Source of the DNA: Pogona vitticeps
Taxonomy: Eukaryota; Chordata; Lepidosauria; Squamata; Agamidae
Reading direction: 5' to 3'
DNA length: 64,000 nt
NCBI RefSeq assembly: GCF_051106095.1
Contig: NC_135786.1
Location: 87,146,001 to 87,210,000, forward strand
The notes under the pieces are model-generated. The model searched no databases. It worked only from the letters and a program-made list of their open reading frames with translations, and was not told the DNA's origin. Shown here one piece after another: positions 36,014 to 49,199 of the stretch. The position numbers and the translations under genes are program-made. Position 1 is the stretch's first letter; each line of letters opens with the position of its first letter.

Positions 36014-36072
36014 TTTATTCAAGCTGTAAAACTCTGTGCTAAAATTCAAAGCCATTAAGTCAACTCTTTATT
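36014..36072 (-). promoter_or_regulatory. Candidate GNG5 polyadenylation signals
   Basis: On the minus strand AATAAA occurs at 36072-36067 and again at 36019-36014, about 660-720 bases after the GNG5 stop codon. That is a sensible 3' UTR length for this gene. Which is used cannot be told from sequence. Confidence 0.4.
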
Positions 36073-36733
36073 GTTTGAATATAAAATTGGTTCCCTCATG
36101 ATACAGAAGTTATGCAACTAGAATACAATTTGTTTAGAGAGGTAGACTGTAAGAGTTTTGACAACAGTAGCAGTATTACTAGCTCTAAGTTGGCACATTA
36201 ACACAAACTTCCTGTACAGGGTCCAAGACACCCTCCTTCACTTTCATATCCATCATATGCTTCAACAGTTGGGAAAAATTGTTAGAAGATCTGAAAAAGA
36301 GACACATGAAAAGAAATAAACTTACTAAAGATACACATGATATCCCCAAGATGAGTATCCAATTTGAGAGAACTGTTTCCAGTACAGTACTAGACCTAAC
36401 TCATTGAACTGGATTCTTAGAGTAGCTGATGATAAACAGAACAAACAACCAAAAGACAAAAATACTCTGAATAGAGCAGCCCCCTCTCATTACTCAGCAC
36501 AAAGCTTTTAAGGTTAAAATGGAGTTTATCAGCTGGCTTTCTTACATATAGAGTATCTGCAGCACAACAGAAGAGTGTAAAATACAGTTCCATCTGTATC
36601 TCAAAAGCAAATCTGACTTTGTGAAACTACAATTTTAATTTTGTAGACATGGGGCTGCTCTCCTTTCCAAAAACAAAAGTCAAGCAATTAACACAAAGAC
36701 TTACCATGAAAAGATCACATCTATTTCACCGTA

Positions 36734-39469
<2,736 letters not shown>

Positions 39470-40099
39470 GGCCCTCCTCTCTCACACACACATACACACA
39501 CAAAAACCGACACAGAGAGAGAGAGACGCCGAGCGGCCGCCGCCTTGTTGCTGAGGGCTGCGAGGGCGGGCGGCTTCTCGCAACTTTCGAGCAAGTTTCC
39601 GGCCCTCGGCCAACTCTCCCGCCCCTAGACTCGTAATGGCGGGACTCGCCCGAGGCGCTCGCTGGCGGGCTCCGCTGGGAAGCCGGCGGTCTCGGATTTA
39701 CACTCGCCCACAAACACACCCCGCCGAGCGGAAGTCAGGGTGGGTCGTGGAAAAGTAGGGCGGAAAGCCGAACCGAAAGAAACAGAAACGAAGTCTTCAC
39801 CAACTTTCGCCCCGACGCTTTTTTAAAAAAATGTGACTCACGATTATGTCCGGGAAGAGGTCTTTAAGCCTCCTCGCTGGTCCCAACCGGAGCAGGCCTT
39901 TTGAATCATTTGCGGAAAGAAAGGCCGACGCTTCCCCAAATCCCACCGATTCGACGAATCTACTCCGTTTAGGACCAGCGACTGGATGGAGGCCTTACTC
40001 CGTAGCCTGGTACAGCAAGGCCGGCTAAAAATCTATTTAGGGTCCCTCAAGCATTTCGTAGAGAAATGGGCCGAAGTCCACGCAAAAAATGGTGCTAAA

Positions 40100-40401
40100 G
40101 AAAGCCTTGTCCTGAAGGCGCCACGAGATGATTTATTGCTGTTAGTGTCGTTATACTTTTAGGGAAGGAGCCTGTTTTCCGCTCCACCCCGCCTGTCACA
40201 TCAGGGAAGACTGGACATTTTTTCTCCAGCAAATACAGTATTTCGATCCTTTGTGTGGAAGACGATTTGTGTTCGCACCCACCCAGGAAATGTTTCAAGC
40301 GTGACAGTCCGCTATGAAATGGAGGACGAAGCTTCTGCCTGCTGCCCGTTGGTTTTGAGCTGACAGGGCGGAGGGGGAAAAATGCCTTGACCTTCACTGA
40401 A

Positions 40402-40433
<32 letters not shown>

Positions 40434-41097
40434 GAGGGTGCAAGTGAGGTCGCACTTGTAAAAGTAACGTAAAACATTTCATGGCGGAGTACACAGCATA
40501 ACTGCTCTCATCTTGCTTCATATCCACAGCCTTCCACCTACGATTTACAGTATGCAGTATAAGAAAGAGCAAGTTGTACTTGCAATAGAGAGTAGAGAGT
40601 TAACGGTGATTTTTTAAAAACCTGAGTGAAGATCGGGTTGGAAAAAGTGAACAGCGGTGCGTTCTGTTTCTGGTGGAATCGATGCGGTCTAATCCTAAAT
40701 CAAGTTACGAGACTGCATCTGGAGAAGTAGGTTAAAGTCCACGAATGTCGAATAAAAGGTATTTTAAGGTGTCGCAAGACCCTTTGTCGTTGCGAGATTA
40801 AGGATCTGTCGCTTCCTATAGTCCGTTCTCACTTTTGCCACGGCATTGGAAAAAAATCGCACGAAAGGGAACCGGAATTCTCCTCCGAAGGATGGGGGTT
40901 TCATTTTAATTTTGCTTATTTCTATGGTCCTGTGTGGGGCTGTGTCTACACAACAAATGGGGCGGGGTGGAGGTGAGTTCAGAGTTACAGTACTTGAATT
41001 TGGCTTCAACGGTTGCTGGGTACAGTATAAGGCTAGCCCGCTTCACCTTGTGGGAGGACAATCCCATTGGGGAGGGGCATTTTTTGTTTTTGCTTTT
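40100..41097. other. No gene recognised between CpG island and RPF1 duplicate
   Basis: A first, non-coding or short coding SPATA1 exon is expected somewhere between here and 51 kb but was not identified. The segment retains moderate CpG content to about 40350. Confidence 0.4.
40406..40433 (+). repeat. (GT)n microsatellite
   Basis: About 14 uninterrupted GT units, downstream of the GNG5/SPATA1 island. Confidence 0.97.
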
Positions 41098-42080
41098 GCT
41101 CAGATTTGCCAATTGATTCATAAGTAAGAGAAATGAAAACTTTAGTTAATTGATCTTCTCTGCCACAGTTATCTTGGTATAGTTTTCCATGAATTGTGGA
41201 AAGCAACAAAAGACTAATTCTTTCGGTTCATCAACATCTTTGTTCAAGTGTTCTAGCAGCTGTGCCCTGTAGCTGATAAAGGATTCACTCTCCTCCCTCC
41301 CAAGTTATGCAAAGACCTTTAAAAAAACCTTTTATTGTCGCCAAGCCTTTTAAAAATCGTTATGGATCTATTGTAGCAGCATTTCAAGAGAGGGGAGCTC
41401 CTGGGGAGCAAAGGACCAATTATTGTGTATGAGGACTTTGAGAAAATACAAGTCTTTTTAAAAGGATCTGTTGGCACTAGCGATTTTTTTTTTAAAAAAG
41501 TCTAATTAGGGACTGGAGGGAGTTAAATTGATACACAAAGAAGGGAGCAAGCTACTTCTGCCTCTCCCTGTCACTGATCTCCTGTGTGTGGAGTCTTTTT
41601 ATGCGATTCTGAAACTTGATTTTCCTGGGTTCTGGCTCACATAAAGTTTTCTACTTCAGAACTATTGCTTTTCATGTGAGCAAGTTGACAACAGAGGGAA
41701 CAGGTTTGCATGCTACCTTTATTACACGTGAAACAATAAAAAGAATACCTACATAGGTTGTCATTGGCATGCTTTACTCACCATCATCATAAATTGAAAA
41801 GTCAAAATTTTGAACCCCCGCTTAAAACAAAATCTTCACCAACATATCCTGTGGACTGAGGTATGCCGACCCTTTCAGTAGGGTTACAAAGTTTATGTTT
41901 AAATAGTGCCACTTAAGTCTTTTTCATAAACTTTTTTCTAGAGAACTGTGAGGTTCCGTGAATAATTATCAACATGGGTTCTAAATTCACACATTTACTT
42001 TCGAACAGGACTGCTCTGAAAAAAATTATTCCACAGTGCATCTCAAGGAACTTCACAGATTATTGTTCAATGAACAAGTG
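41098..42080 (+). pseudogene. Diverged duplicate of RPF1 intron 4 and exon 5
   Basis: Runs collinear with 29183-30095. Shared blocks include GAGAAATGAAAACTTT, TTGATCTTCTCTGCCAC, TAGTTTTCCATGAATT, GCTGTGCCCTGTAGCTGA, GAGCAAAGGACCAATC/T and TGAAAAGTCAAAATTTTGA-like sequence. The exon copy begins after TTTTTTCTAG at 41942. It matches RPF1 exon 5 at AGAACTGTGAGGTT and ATTATTCCACAGTGCATCTC. It is dead: the fourth codon after the conserved AGG-TTC is TAA, and a one-base loss shifts the frame at the RRGLAL region. It also carries an insertion of roughly 100 bp near 41690-41800. Because the intron is kept, it arose from DNA duplication, not from mRNA. Confidence 0.9.
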
Positions 42081-42109
42081 TTCTGACATACATTATTTAA
42101 ATTGTGGAT

Positions 42110-45100
42110 TGAAGTAATCCACTGGTGGCAGTGAGAAGAAAACGCAACATGAACTTTTGTGAGGGAAAATCATGTAGGGGCCACAAGGGCAAATGTCACA
42201 ATTGGTGTTCAGCAGCAGGATACGAAATAATCCAGTAAAGCCAAAGTTTTAAAGTGAATTTTCTGGAGTTGTGGGTACCTTTTAGTCAGAGGTCTTTGGT
42301 AAAGAAGTGGGTGACCTGCTAGAGCTATTGTGGAAAAGCTTAGTGGTGGGGCTTCTGAACCCAGATATGGGGGAACTAAGGATAAGTAACTGACTCAAAA
42401 GGAAAAATTCTTTTTTTTTGTTTTTGTTTACCTCAGGATTTGAAATACCCAATGGGCTAGCTTGAAATCCAAGGCTCTGAGAGATAAGTGAGCACTAATG
42501 GATAAAAATGGAAGCCAGAGGTCAGAGTGGATCTGAGGTGATAGGAAAATAAAAAGCAGAGGCTTGAAAATAGAATTTGTCTTGTGTCTGGAGGCAAGAC
42601 GGTTGTCTCAGACCAAGAAATAGCATGGCTGGTGTGCCAGAGAAAGTGTAGCCATCTTTAGCTGCCTAATGAAAGCTACATAGTACCCCAGAAAAATACT
42701 GGGAAAGAAAACAGCAGTAAAGGTGTTTTAAAAAGAGGCATGCAATAGAAATCAGTTCCTTTTTATTAAAGTACATACTTATGTCACCCAAAAGAACTAA
42801 AAAGTCAGTAATGGAAATTGATCCCTAAGAGGTTGAGAGAAATGGAAACCCTCAAATTCAGGGTGAGGAAGAAACTGAGGGACCTGTATTGATTGCCTCA
42901 GAGGGAGAAAATATTCAAAGCTCCCAATATTTTGAAAAATGGAAGTTGAAACAGGAATTCAATCTTAAAGAATTAGGGATTAGAGCCAAAGCTGAAGATA
43001 GAGCTAAGGAACTAGAGATTAGAGCTAAAGCTGAGCAAGAAAAAAGACAAATGGAATATCAAATAGAGATGAAAAGATTGGAAATTGCTGCTCAAAATAA
43101 CAACAACTCTAGTGAGGGAAATCTCTCAAAAATCGATCTAAAGAAATTTCCCCAATATAGGAAAGGAGATTGCCCTGAATCTTTCCTGATTTCATTTGAG
43201 AGAGCGTGCCGGGACTTTGAGATTAAGGATGATGAAAGGATGATAGTGTTGAGATCACAAATAAGTGGAGATTTAGCTGAGCTTTATTCTCAGATGCCTC
43301 TGGAGCAAACTAGAGATTTTGAGGCATATAGAAAAATGGTATATTCTAGATTTGGCATAAATGCAGAACACCTTAGAAGAAAATTTTGTTCCCTTACCAA
43401 AAAGCCTGAAAACTTTTCTGCCCAAATGGGGGGGTTATTGATTCAATGTTTGGACAAATGGATGGAGTGTGAAAATGTCACTTCTCTACACCAAATGAAA
43501 AATGTAGTTGGTTTAAAACAATTTTATTCAGTGTTGCCAGGAGATTATTCAGAAGTACTCAAGCTACTGGAAGCCATTTTAGAGACAGACCCTCATTTCC
43601 AGAGCACAGTCATCTGAAACCTAATAGTCCTGAGGGAAAAGTTAATAAGGCCCTTTGTTTTGAACCCAAAGCCAGTAAACAATGTTATGTGTGTGGAGAG
43701 ACAGGCCATTTTTGGGCTCAGTGTGAGACTCAAAATACTAGGGATTGTAATCAGCATAAAGGTGGAGATTCCAGTCCCCCTAAAAAGGTGTTTTGTGTAC
43801 AGCATAATAAAACAGCTAATGCGGCTGTTGAAACTAGCTGTGGAGCTGTTGCCATAGCAGCACAAGTAACAGAAGGGTCAGAGAGCCAAGATCTCCCTGA
43901 GGCCAGGGTTGTTCAGTGCTTTCTGATAGAATGTAATCAGAATCTTCTATGTAGCTCAAAAGATGTTATTTATGTTAATAATAATAAGTATATAGCACTC
44001 AAAGATTCTTGTTCACAAGTTACAGTATGTCACCCTGATATAGTCCCAAAGAAAAATATGTTAGACCATGAAAATAGTTCTATTAAAGAGATTGGTTCTG
44101 AAACAGTGGTGCTGCCTGTGGCAAAAATACCAATGAGATATAAGGGATGGTCAGGAGTTTGGAAGGTGGCCATATCTGATCAAATTCCTGCCCCATGTTT
44201 AATAGATCTGGATTTAGCTGAGCATGTGCAGAGTGTTTTTGTGACAACTTGCTCTCAGGGAAGGCAAATTGAAGCCACTGAGGGACAAGATGGAAATCTT
44301 CCTGAAATAAGAGGAGAGACACAGGAAATCTGGTTATTCTGAGAAACTCTAAGAATCTATATTTCATCAAAGAACAAAAGGAAGACCCTACCTTAAATGA
44401 GTGCTTTGCACAAGTTAAGAAAATTCTACTGACCCCTGAAAATCCTGAATGATGTCCCAGTCTAGAGGAAAACCCTGAGATAGTAGAAATAGCTGAGGTG
44501 GTCATATTGAAAATTTTTAATAATACTTCCTTTATTTTAGAACAGAAGGAAGATACCACCCTGATTCCGTGTTTAGAGAAAGCCAAAGAATCTTCCTTCC
44601 CATTATCTCCTGAATATCCAGAGAGGTTCTAGGTTGATAAACACCTGTTATATAGGGAAGTTTTATTAACATCTCATAGGAGTGGAGATGGACGTCTCAA
44701 ACAGCTAACTGCCCCTGTAAAATATAGGGAGAAGTCCTTAGAAGTAACAGAGCCAAGCTTGGGGGGTACTCATGCAAAGGAGGAAGGCTTGTATGAAGCC
44801 CAGGAAAGAGCATTCTGTCCTAAGGACAAAGTGGTGAGGCTGAGACTCATAGAAAGGAGTGAATTGCTGTTGGCATGGTCAGAACCTGTGGATTTGTTGC
44901 GGCAGAACTGGAGTGCTTAGGAGTCTAGTTGCTCTGCAGCTGCAAAAGCACTTAAAACTTGCAATGCAAAACCCTACCTAAGAAACCAAATATTAAAGAT
45001 ATAGAACCAGATGATGAAAATCCCAATGCATCTAAAATATTTTTTCAGGATTTTGCCTGATATGCTTACAGAGACTAACATGGCTACCTCGTCCAAAGCT

Positions 45101-45180
45101 ACTTTTAAGCAGCAGCCTGACATGTAGAAATCAGGCTTTCCCTGTTAATCTGTACCAATAAATAGGAAAAGAATAGCTAA
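42110..45180 (+). mobile_element. Ty3/Gypsy (Gmr1-like) retroelement fossil, gag region only
   Basis: An open stretch at 42889-43617 has a charged coiled-coil-like start (repeated ELGIRAKAE/ELEIRAKAE), then a capsid region resembling the SCAN domain of vertebrate zinc-finger proteins (KKFPQYRKGDCPESFL, VVGLKQFYSVLPGDY). A second open stretch at 43689-44342, with its zinc knuckle beginning just upstream (CYVCGETGHFWAQC, pattern CX2CX4HX4C), continues the gag-type sequence. The SCAN domain is known to derive from this kind of Gypsy capsid. No reverse transcriptase or integrase was seen and no flanking long terminal repeats were recognised. It is a broken, partial element. Both outer ends are approximate, set by adjoining RPF1-derived and repeat segments. 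Confidence 0.8.
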
Positions 45181-45184
45181 ATTT

Positions 45185-45430
45185 CCTAAATTTGCTAAAT
45201 TTACAAGTGTTAGCTGTTGTTAAAAACATATGAGTAAGGCCAGGTCTCTAAACCAAGTAGTTGAAGGGACAGGAATATTTGTGTCTTCTTAATGAAGCAA
45301 ATAGTTGTAAAAAGGGTAGAATCAGAAAAACAAAAACCATAAGGCCTTATTTTATGTTGGTCCCTTCGATAATGGTCTTCATGCAGCGACGACAAGAATA
45401 GGGCACATGAACTGAGCACCACCATGTCTG
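45185..45430 (+). repeat. Dispersed repeat, copy 3 (after the Gypsy fossil)
   Basis: Matches 28228-28490 nearly end to end: AAATTTACAAGTGTTAG, AAGTAGTTGAAGGGACAGGA, GCAAATAGTTGTA, GAATCAGAAAAACAAA and AATGGTCTTCATG. It begins where the gag-type sequence stops, so it marks the right edge of that element or of the duplicated block. Confidence 0.7.
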
Positions 45431-45571
45431 TGGCAAATTATCTTTTCCCTTCTCAAAAGGGGTATAAGGAACAGATTAATGTCAGATAAAGTAGTTCACA
45501 ATCAGTTATCATCTGTCTGATTCTTTGGCCTGATCCCAAGTTTGTCTGCCCTGGAGAATTTTAAATTAATT

Positions 45572-45715
45572 TTTCTGACCATATGATGAACCAGTGGTTT
45601 AGGTATCCAGCTGCAGAGGCACAGGTTGGGAGTGTGATTCCCCACTGTTCCTCGACAGGGGCAGGTATTGATGATCCTTAGGGGACTCTTCCAGCCCTGC
45701 AGTTCTAAGATTATA
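45572..45715 (+). repeat. tRNA-derived SINE fragment
   Basis: AACCAGTGGTTTAGGTATCC followed 30-45 bases later by GGTTGGGAGTGTGATTCCCC resembles degenerate A and B boxes of a tRNA-derived SINE head. The tail ends in CCCTGCAGTTCTAAGATTAT. A second member of the same type is at 57083-57200. Confidence 0.55.
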
Positions 45716-46189
45716 TCTACAGACCTATTAAGCCAGCATCTTTGGAACTTAACTCTAATATGTTTTGCTTAAGAATAGATATTATTAATTTTTGTGCTAT
45801 ATAAATTGTATTTTAGCCAGTGGCAATGAAAAAGCATATTAATTTTTGTATGATTATTATTAATATGAGGGATGGGAAGACAACCGAAAAACTGGCAAAT
45901 TCAAGTATTAATTCTTGAAAGACTGCATCTCTCATTATGAGCTTGTTTGGATGTTGAGATCATCAGGAGAGGTCTTTCTCTTGGTTCTTCCACCCTCACA
46001 CATGTATTTGGTGGGGACATGAGAAAAGACGTTCTCTGCTGCTCTGAAACTCTGGTTCTCCCTCCCATGGCAGGCAAGGCTGTCCCTTTCTTTGCTGTTC
46101 CCCAAGTAGACAAAGCCTACTTTCCCTTTATAAGGGAAATAAGGGGAAGACAGGGTTTCCCTTATAGATGCACTGTCTAAGAGGTTTTG

Positions 46190-46375
46190 TTTTAATGGGA
46201 TTGTTTCTGCTTTTGTTGCTTTTCCTGTTCTACTGCGTTTTTATTCACTATTTTTAATATCTTTGTTTAATTCTTTTTAAATATTGTAATTGTTTGTTGT
46301 TTTTAGCTATAGGCCAACTTGGATCGTTTTAAGGAGAAAGGTGGGATATAAATATTTTAAATAAATAAATAATGA
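46190..46375 (+). mobile_element. L2/CR1-like LINE 3' tail
   Basis: A T-rich stretch then GGCCAACTTGGATC, GAGAAAGGTGGGATATAAAT and (AAATA)n form the usual 3' end of L2/CR1-like LINEs in reptiles. It carries no coding part. Confidence 0.6.
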
Positions 46376-47027
46376 TTCGTAGTTTACTATTCTTCAGGCA
46401 CCTAATTCATTGAAGGATATTTCGACAGATTTCTGACCAGTGCCTTTTAGTATAGCTTGAACTGCATAGCCCAGGTGTCCAAATACATGTTGTTTTTATT
46501 CTACATGGCAATTATCTCCATGTAAGCAACATAAATAAAAGGAGAACTTTGATTACTAAAGCAGATCTCAATTACACAGTCCTGGTTACACAATTCACTT
46601 TGTTGCTTAGGTGATAATTATTTGTATTGAGGGAGTGTTTACCTCAAAGAGTGGATTTGGATCCTTTCAGTTTGTTTTCATTAGAAACAAAGTCTTTTGC
46701 TGCTCTGAAGCTGTCTGTTTTAAATCCAAAATTTGCAGGACATGGAAACTTGTATGGAGTGTGATACCTTGCCTCTCAGAAAGGATATACCATTACTATG
46801 CTAAATAATGCTTGGTTATAAAATATATGATTGGGGGAAAAAACTATCCAGAACTCTCCGTGAGCCAGGACAGAAATCAAGGAATATGCCATCCAGTCAG
46901 ATGAGACCTCCTACATCAGAGGTGAGAAAAGTAAACTGAGAAAATATGTATAGTAGTTTTTAAAGTCAGTCTACACTATCTTGTGACATTTAGTGCTTTT
47001 TACAGATACAGTAAAGAATAGCATATA

Positions 47028-47452
47028 CAGTGGTGCCTCGCTTAACGAGCGCCTCGCTGAGCGATGAAATCGCTTAACGAGGCACTCTGGGCCATCACTG
47101 GAGCATTCGATCAGCGATGGCCCCTATGGGGATTTTTCGCTTTGCGATATTCGCTAAGCGATTCACTTAGCGAATATCGCATAACGAAGCGGGGGAGAAC
47201 AGCTGATCAGCGGTTCCAAAACGGCTGTCGGAAGGTCCGTGCCGCATTTTCGCGCCCTGCCCTCGCTTACCGAGGGCGCGAAAATGGCGTCGCTATGGCG
47301 GAACCTCGCTTAACAGTGAGTTTTCAAGCCATAGGAACGCATTGAACAAAGTTCAATGCGTTTCTATGGCTTTTAAAATCCCATTTAGCGATGTTTCGCT
47401 ATAGCGAAGGTTAATCTGGAACGGATTAACCTCGCTATGCGAGGCACCACTG
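47028..47452. mobile_element. Tigger/pogo-like MITE (CAGTGGTGCCTCGC family)
   Basis: CAGTGGTGCCTCGCTTAACG at the left end and GCGAGGCACCACTG at the right, flanked by TA. The interior alternates GCGATGAAATCGC and TTCGCGCCCT/AGGGCGCGAA palindromes. It is non-coding. Confidence 0.88.
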
Positions 47453-47769
47453 TACTGTACTGTGAACAAAGAAACGGCATCTACATAATGGTTTGCAATT
47501 TTGCACTTGGTCTGATTTTAGACAACAGCCAAAGAATGCTTAGATATTTCACTAAAGTGAACACTGGTCCAGATTTTGCAAAAATTTTCCTTTGTCGCTA
47601 ACAATAATTAATTTTCACTAATGCAATAAGAAATTAAGTCTCATTGGTGTTCATTTGTCCGTCTCCATTTGGAGTCCAGATTATAGCAGTACTGTAAAGC
47701 ATTGCAGCTGATCGAACTGTAACGTTCCTTAGCTATCCTCTGGAGCATTCCATGTCAAACAGAACTGAA

Positions 47770-47996
47770 ATGTATTCTCGAAGGCTTTCACGGCCGGGAT
47801 CCAATGGTTGTTGTAGGTTTTTTGGGTTGTTTTGCTGTGTTCTGGAGGTTTTTCTTTCTAACATTTTGCCAGTCTCTGTGGCTGGCACCTTCAGAGTTCT
47901 GTCCTCTGAAGATGCCGGCCACAGAGGCTGGTGAAACATTAAGAAGAAAAATTCCAGAACATGGCAAACAGCCTGAAAAACCTACAACAACCATCA
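47770..47996. repeat. Long-hairpin repeat, GGCTTTCACGGCCGGGATC family
   Basis: Left arm GGTTGTTGTAGGTTTTTTGG...TTTTGCCAGTCTCTGTGGC is mirrored by GCCACAGAGGCTGGTGAAA...CCTACAACAACC. A central TTCAGAG/CTCTGAA turn joins the arms. The same unit is at 48950-49195. Such near-perfect palindromes are typical of MITEs; the family was not named. Confidence 0.65.
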
Positions 47997-48499
47997 AAAC
48001 TGAAATGCTGTTAGAAACGGAATGTAACAGCCTATGTAGTGGGGCAGTGAGAGGTAGCTGCTTTCATGCTGCCATTACATTTAGAGCATAATAACTGTGC
48101 CAACATAATGGAAGGAGGAGCTTCTTGATTAGGTTGACAAAACCCTGTTTTCCTAATTATGGCCACCCCACTCTAATCCCATGAAATTTACCAAGAATCA
48201 CGAAATTGCCATCCAGGCAGACTGGATTGCAATCAAGTTCTGGTAAACTCAGTTGTACCTTTAAGGAAAACATATTTTGAAAGGGTTGCATGAATAAGAG
48301 ATTTTTACCTCCTTGAAAATCAAGTTTTATCAGGAATATTTTAGTGGTAACACAATGTTAAGCGATGATATATTCAACAAAGCCCCATCACAGAATGGGT
48401 CAAATTGGCCATCTCCAGTGAGAGGTGATTACAGCCTGGCAGCGGGCAAAGTGAATCTGGAGTTACCATTATATCCTGTTGGGAGAGACCATCCAAACA

Positions 48500-48945
48500 T
48501 TTTAATCTTCTCCAGATTTTGAGTGTTATAATATATGACAAGCTCAGAAACTTCAGCTGAACCATAATATAGTAACCAGACTGTTAGCTTCCAGGTGAAT
48601 GCAACACCAGTTACCAAAGCTGTTGGCTCCATGTCTGCTACAAGATACTTACCTGTGAAGAATTAGGGTAGCCTGAATCTGTATCCTAACTATTTACAGT
48701 CTCAGCATTGAATTTTTCTTCTATGTTCCACTCTTATTGGAAGGGAGAATCAGCTTGTTTCTGACGTCACTAAAACTATGTGGATGGGAAGCAGGAGTAA
48801 GATACGTACAAAGTGGGAATTAATGTTTAAACAGTGCAGCAACATTTTTATGATGATGGCTTTACAGGAGACCCCCATATGTATGGGGTTATATGATAGC
48901 TTGGACTTAAACCATATAAGGCTTTATAGGTAATCATAATCAATA
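48500..48945. repeat. Scattered L2-like LINE scraps
   Basis: Around 48540-48640, CTGAACCATAATATAGTAACC translates loosely like the LQLVQN block of L2-like LINEs. At 48895-48930, minus-strand AYKALYGLSPSY matches the YKALNGLGP block. Both are short and degenerate. The second is cut by the hairpin repeat at 48950. Confidence 0.4.
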
Positions 48946-49195
48946 ATGGCTGTTGTGGGTTTTTCGGGCTCTTTGGCCATGCTCTGAAGGTTGTTCTTCC
49001 TAACGTTTTGCCAGTCTCTGTGGCCGGCATCTTCAGAGGACAGCACTCTGCTGTCCTCTGAAGTGCTCTCCTCGGAAGATGCCGTCCACAGAGACTGGTG
49101 AAACGTTAGGAAGAACAACCTTCAGAACACGGCCAAAGAGCCCGAAAAACCCACAACAACCATTAGATCCCGGCTGTGAATGCCTTCGTGAATAC
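48946..49195. repeat. Long-hairpin repeat, second copy
   Basis: ATGGCTGTTGTGGGTTTTTC...GCCAGTCTCTGTGGCCGGCA on the left and CACAGAGACTGGTGAAACG...AACCCACAACAACCATT on the right form arms of about 100 bp. The end TAGATCCCGGCTGTGAATGC is the complement of the start of the 47770 copy, so this copy is inverted relative to it. Confidence 0.65.
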
Positions 49196-49199
49196 ATAA

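Noticed and set aside
41942-42080. Second functional RPF1 exon 5 (alternative exon)
   Set aside because: It contains an early in-frame stop and a frameshift and lies beyond GNG5, outside the RPF1 transcript.
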